NCBI GenBank assembly: GCA_009845505.1
Contig: VXZL01000127.1
Location: 1 to 8,483, forward strand
Direction of reading: 5' to 3'
Source: Candidatus Poribacteria bacterium
GTDB lineage: Bacteria; Poribacteria; WGA-4E; WGA-3G
Length of the DNA: 8,483 nucleotides
Below the pieces are notes generated by a model, which saw only the letters and a list, made by a program, of their open reading frames with translations, was not told where the DNA came from and made no database searches. Both the position numbers and the translations under genes were made by a program. Every line of letters begins with the position of its first letter. Within the stretch, counting starts at the first letter, position 1. Shown here one piece after another: positions 5,673-8,483 of this stretch.

Positions 5673-7412
5673 ATGCAACTCGATAGAAACCAACGAAAAG
5701 CCGTGAAACACAAGACGGGTCCCGCGATTGTTATCGCCGGACCGGGTAGTGGAAAAACGACCGTCGTAACGGCACGGATTCTGAACCTCATCCAAACACA
5801 TAACATCCCGCCCTCACACATCCTCGCCATCGCTTTCAATAGAAAAGCCGTCGAGGAAATGGAGACGCGAGTCCTCCGAGGACTCGTTTCATCAAAACCG
5901 ATTGACCGAACTGGAACCGACCTAAGACCTAAAATCCGAACCCTCCATGCATTTGGCAAAGACATCATCACCGAAAACTATAAACGCACCGGATTTAACG
6001 AATATCCTGAGATTTGGACAGGGCAAATCGACCAAATCATTGCAGAAGAACAGAAACAAATTGAATATGAAACCTCATCTACCTCGGTCGCCATTTATAA
6101 AATCGAGAATCAAAAAACTGGTAAGTGTTACATCGGACAAACCACGAACCCAGATCGTCGTAGAAAGGAACACTTCAGTCATTCATCAAACGATAGACTC
6201 CGGCAAGCCATTCGTTCGGAAGGCGAAACACAGTTCAATTTCGAGGTGCTGGAGTGGGTTCCTGGACGCGAGGCAAATCGTCGGGAGGCACACTGGATTG
6301 CGTTCTATAGGGAACGCGCGAGTGTATTTAACAGAGCAGATCCATTGAGAGTGGCGTATAGCAACCAACTCATCCTTGAGATGTTTTGTCAACATTTTGA
6401 TATCCCGTATAAAGAACACCTCGATAGAGACCCTGATTTTGAGAATCTTCGAGAACGTTTCAACGATGTAAAAGAGACCATCATGCGCGCAAAACGGCAG
6501 GTTGTCACAGGCGTGTTCGACCCAACGACACTTGAGGATCGCGTCGCACAAGCATTTGCTATAAAATACGAAACCCTCAAAGCCGAGGCAAACGCCCTTG
6601 ATTTCGAGGATATGATTATCCACGCAGCAAATTTACTTGATACCTATCCAGACCTCCGACAAACTTATCGCAATAAATACCCGTATGTCCTTGTTGACGA
6701 GTTTCAAGATATTTCTCCAGCCGACTTTCGGCTCATTTCACACCTTTCAGAGAATCTCTTCGCTGTCGGTGACGACGATCAAGCAATTTATAGCTTCCGT
6801 GGCGGCGATTCACGGATTATGCAGGAATTCACTAACCGACGAGACGTAACAAAATATGAAATCACGCGGAACTATCGCTCCACATCAACGGTTGTTGAAC
6901 ACGCCAGAGCCTTGATTGAACGAAATACCCGACGCATCCGCAAAAATCTCCGCGCCTACAATCCAAGGCAGCACGACATAAAAATCGTTGAGACGACACC
7001 TGAAACCGTAGAAGCTACGTTGCTGCGTGAATTGGACTCACGACAAGAGGCTGCTGTTTTGGCGCGGACGAACTATGAGACGGAACAGATTCAAGAGATA
7101 CTCGCTAAACACACAACTTGTCCTGAAGTAACAACGATTCACAAAGCAAAAGGACGGGAATGGGAAAAGGTGATCCTCGTTCATAACACACTGGAACGGC
7201 GTTTTCCGCGTCGAGATAGCAAGACTTCAGAAGAACGGCGTGTTTTCTATGTTGCGATGACGCGTGCTAAGTCGGCGTTGGTTGTTCTTGGTGGGAGGTG
7301 TCCATTTGTGCCGGAGTTTGAGAAGATTCCAAAAAATATCGGCTATTATCTCCGGCAGTTTGGGTATTGGTGGGCACGGCGGAAATTGAAAAAAGAAGCA
7401 CAGAGAAAATAG
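5673..7412 (+). CDS. UvrD/Rep-type SF1 helicase with a GIY-YIG nuclease domain inserted in domain 1
   Basis: A 579-residue predicted ATP-dependent 3'-5' DNA helicase. Seen in order: Q-motif region LDRNQRKAV (3-11), Walker A GPGSGKT (23-29), motif Ia AFNRKA (54-59), TLHAFG (90-95), a GIY-YIG module (about 139-222), LDFEDM (309-314), Walker B DEFQD (342-346), motif III GDDDQAIYSFRG (367-378), NYRS (400-403), motif V TIHKAKGREWE (488-498) and motif VI VFYVAMTRAK (524-533). All helicase motifs are intact. Only about 85 residues separate NYRS from motif V, so the 2B subdomain of UvrD/PcrA/Rep is missing or tiny. The C-terminus is short and basic. The start is ATG 5673: an in-frame TAA at 5658-5660 blocks earlier starts, and no SD is seen, only an A-rich leader. 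A paralogue follows. The helicase core is certain; the biological role is not. Confidence 0.93.
   Translation: MQLDRNQRKAVKHKTGPAIVIAGPGSGKTTVVTARILNLIQTHNIPPSHILAIAFNRKAVEEMETRVLRGLVSSKPIDRTGTDLRPKIRTLHAFGKDIITENYKRTGFNEYPEIWTGQIDQIIAEEQKQIEYETSSTSVAIYKIENQKTGKCYIGQTTNPDRRRKEHFSHSSNDRLRQAIRSEGETQFNFEVLEWVPGREANRREAHWIAFYRERASVFNRADPLRVAYSNQLILEMFCQHFDIPYKEHLDRDPDFENLRERFNDVKETIMRAKRQVVTGVFDPTTLEDRVAQAFAIKYETLKAEANALDFEDMIIHAANLLDTYPDLRQTYRNKYPYVLVDEFQDISPADFRLISHLSENLFAVGDDDQAIYSFRGGDSRIMQEFTNRRDVTKYEITRNYRSTSTVVEHARALIERNTRRIRKNLRAYNPRQHDIKIVETTPETVEATLLRELDSRQEAAVLARTNYETEQIQEILAKHTTCPEVTTIHKAKGREWEKVILVHNTLERRFPRRDSKTSEERRVFYVAMTRAKSALVVLGGRCPFVPEFEKIPKNIGYYLRQFGYWWARRKLKKEAQRK
6087..6338 (+). 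other. GIY-YIG nuclease module inside the first helicase
   Basis: Residues about 139-222 of the helicase. AIYKIE (140-145) and CYIGQTTN (152-159) are the GIY and YIG elements. R163 and H167 (R-x3-H), E205 in REAHWI and N220 in SVFN line up with Arg27, His31, Glu75 and Asn90 of I-TevI by motif spacing. Catalysis therefore looks possible. The module sits in frame between TLHAFG and DEFQD, in the region of subdomain 1B. Confidence 0.88.
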
Positions 7413-7418
7413 CAAGTG

Positions 7419-7427
7419 TGGTATAAT
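7419..7427 (+). promoter_or_regulatory. Extended -10 promoter for the second helicase
   Basis: TGG followed by a perfect TATAAT (7422-7427), starting 7 bases after the first helicase stop and 82 bases before the next ATG. No good -35 is found at 16-18 bases, but an extended -10 can work without one. The rest of the 97-base gap shows nothing else, apart from a weak TATACT at 7480-7485. Confidence 0.5.
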
Positions 7428-7509
7428 CGGTGATATAGTTTAATTTTTACCCGACAGCCTTATCCAATTCTATACGCGCTATACTCAGCTAGCCCATGAG
7501 ATTATTCGC

Positions 7510-8483
7510 ATGAAATTAGACGAAAATCAACAGAAAGCCGTTGAACATTTTGAAGGACCTGCGCTTGTTGTTGCGGGGCCGGGCAGTGGGAAAACGGAGG
7601 TTATTATAGAACGAATAGTGAATTTGATTCGAGAAAACGGTATCAAGCCATATCAAATTCTAGCTCTTGCTTTTAACCGGAAAGCCATGAGAGAAATGGA
7701 ACAACGCTTTTCACTAAAACTCGCGGCACTCGATGTGCAATCTGACTATGGAAAACCAGAGATTTGTACTCTCCACGCGTTTGGGAGACGGATTATTAGC
7801 AATAACCACAGAAAGCTAAACCTTATGGGGATGCCTAACACATGGAAGGCTTTTCGTCTTAAAAACACCATTAAAGAGGAAATTGCCAAACTTAAAAGAG
7901 AAAAAGCTAATGCAGAAGTGATTATCTATGAAATCAGCAGTAGAAAAACAGGCCGGTGCTACTATATTGGGCAAACTACTAACCTACGGATACGGCAAAA
8001 AGAACATCTTGCTGATTCCTCAAACAGTCATCTTCGTCAAGCTATATTAGCAGAGGGTCCGGAGTCCGTTAAATTTACTCCTATTGACAAAGTTGAAGGG
8101 AGGTATGCTGATAAACGTGAAACAGAGTGGATTGAATACTATAGAAACCGTACTGTGTTTAACTCACACCTTGAAGACAAAGCACCTGAAAGAGAAATTA
8201 TTGATGCTCCAGTTACAATCTATAAGATAGAAAGTCAAGGAACAGAAAGATGCTATATTGGCTACACGACGAATCTAGAACAGACTGAACAGAACTTCTT
8301 GGATATACCCAACAATGCCCTCCAAGAGGCAATCAGAAGCGAAGGAGAGGAACAATTCACGTTTGAGGTGCTCCATGAAGAAGTACCAGTAGCAGAAGTT
8401 CCCGATCGGATAGCGGACGAGATTGAGACACATAAGAATAGAGCTGTGTTTAATCAAAGCAATCCGTTGAGTCAACGCTATAG
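7510..8483 (+). CDS. Second UvrD-type helicase with two tandem GIY-YIG modules (3' end beyond the window)
   Basis: Open from ATG 7510 to the last base with no stop: 324 full codons. The N-terminus is colinear with the upstream helicase: LDENQQKAV (3-11), Walker A GPGSGKT (23-29), AFNRKA (54-59) and TLHAFG (87-92). After a Lys/Glu-rich helix (about 115-135) come two GIY-YIG modules, at about 137-218 and 235-317, joined by a linker of roughly 17 residues. The last visible residues (NPLSQRY, 318-324) match the point where the upstream protein returns to helicase sequence (DPLRVAY), so motifs II-VI should follow outside the window. An in-frame TAA at 7441-7443 limits the start, and 7510 is the first ATG after it. 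The SD is weak. The gene is more A+T-rich than its neighbours. Helicase completeness cannot be judged here. Confidence 0.9.
   Translation, partial: MKLDENQQKAVEHFEGPALVVAGPGSGKTEVIIERIVNLIRENGIKPYQILALAFNRKAMREMEQRFSLKLAALDVQSDYGKPEICTLHAFGRRIISNNHRKLNLMGMPNTWKAFRLKNTIKEEIAKLKREKANAEVIIYEISSRKTGRCYYIGQTTNLRIRQKEHLADSSNSHLRQAILAEGPESVKFTPIDKVEGRYADKRETEWIEYYRNRTVFNSHLEDKAPEREIIDAPVTIYKIESQGTERCYIGYTTNLEQTEQNFLDIPNNALQEAIRSEGEEQFTFEVLHEEVPVAEVPDRIADEIETHKNRAVFNQSNPLSQRY
7918..8163 (+). other. First GIY-YIG module of the second helicase (catalytic residues kept)
   Basis: Residues about 137-218. IIYEIS (138-143) and YYIGQTTN (151-158) are the two strands; the second has one extra Tyr compared with the other modules. 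R162 and H166 (RQKEH), E204 in RETEWI and N218 in TVFN occupy the catalytic positions. It is predicted to be active. Confidence 0.85.
8212..8460 (+). other. Second, degenerate GIY-YIG module of the second helicase
   Basis: Residues about 235-317. TIYKIE (236-241), CYIGYTTN (248-255), EAIRSEGEEQFTFEVL (273-288) and AVFN (312-315) keep the fold signature. The stretch after TTN (256-263) contains no Arg or His. Anchored on VFN, the catalytic Glu position is Ile301. It is predicted to be inactive as a nuclease and may have become a binding or structural module. Confidence 0.8.

Noticed and set aside
6087..6338. Intein or group I intron carrying a GIY-YIG homing endonuclease
   Set aside because: The insert is only about 85 residues, too short for an intein, and lacks splice-junction residues (no N-terminal Cys/Ser block with a C-terminal HN-Cys/Ser/Thr). 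The frame is continuous with no intron-like non-coding sequence.
5673..7412. UvrC-like or plain UvrD/PcrA annotation for the first helicase
   Set aside because: UvrC has no Walker motifs and needs its own RNase H-like and HhH domains. Housekeeping UvrD/PcrA has 2B and no GIY-YIG insert.
8275..8475. 66-codon open frame on the - strand at the right edge
   Set aside because: It is antisense to the clearly coding GIY-YIG module and has no support.
7510..8483. Second helicase as a pseudogene
   Set aside because: The frame is open for 324 codons with intact Walker A, AFNRKA and TLHAFG. The missing 3' part is due to the window edge.

Overview
The window is bacterial: dense, all genes on the + strand, short gaps, mixed ATG starts with Shine-Dalgarno sites, and a 5' half with moderate G+C. 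The last gene is visibly more A+T-rich. The gene content and style (a phosphoenolpyruvate-hydrolase-like TIM barrel beside a small-type PurL/PurQ pair, then HNH, UvrD-like and GIY-YIG proteins) would fit an uncultured lineage such as Candidatus Poribacteria. That is a guess from general resemblance, not something the sequence proves.

Layout. (1) 1-801 is the nearly complete 3' part of a TIM-barrel protein of the PEP_hydrolase family. (2) 828-3224 and 3325-4128 are purL and purQ, the synthetase and glutaminase subunits of FGAM synthase (step 4 of purine synthesis). A small four-helix membrane protein (about 4118-4552) overlaps the end of purQ. (3) A new transcription unit starts at a good promoter (TTGCAA-17 bp-TAAACT with an extended -10). 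It carries a small protein with a ribbon-helix-helix-like N-terminus (4647-5165) and an HNH nuclease (5179-5586), and closes with a clear rho-independent terminator (5625-5652). (4) The last third holds two paralogous UvrD/Rep-type helicases in tandem. The first (5673-7412) is complete. The second (7510 to the window end) is open at the 3' edge.

The most striking content is in region 4. The first helicase has a complete GIY-YIG nuclease domain inserted in frame inside helicase domain 1, between the TLHAF motif and the DEFQD (Walker B) box, where subdomain 1B normally sits. The second helicase has two GIY-YIG modules back to back at the same site. The first keeps the catalytic Arg, His and Glu equivalents. 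The second has lost them while keeping the fold-defining IY...CYIG and VFN elements. The second module also looks more like the single module of the upstream gene than like its own neighbour. The helicase core is compact and lacks room for a 2B subdomain. This looks like an expanding family of helicase-nuclease fusions that I cannot match to a named system. A role in DNA repair or defence against foreign DNA is inference.

Working together: purL and purQ form one enzyme, very likely with an unlinked PurS. The RHH-like/HNH pair looks like an independent, possibly self-regulated two-gene unit. The helicase-nuclease pair may be a further defence or repair locus. No tRNA, rRNA, CRISPR array, transposase or insertion-sequence end was seen.
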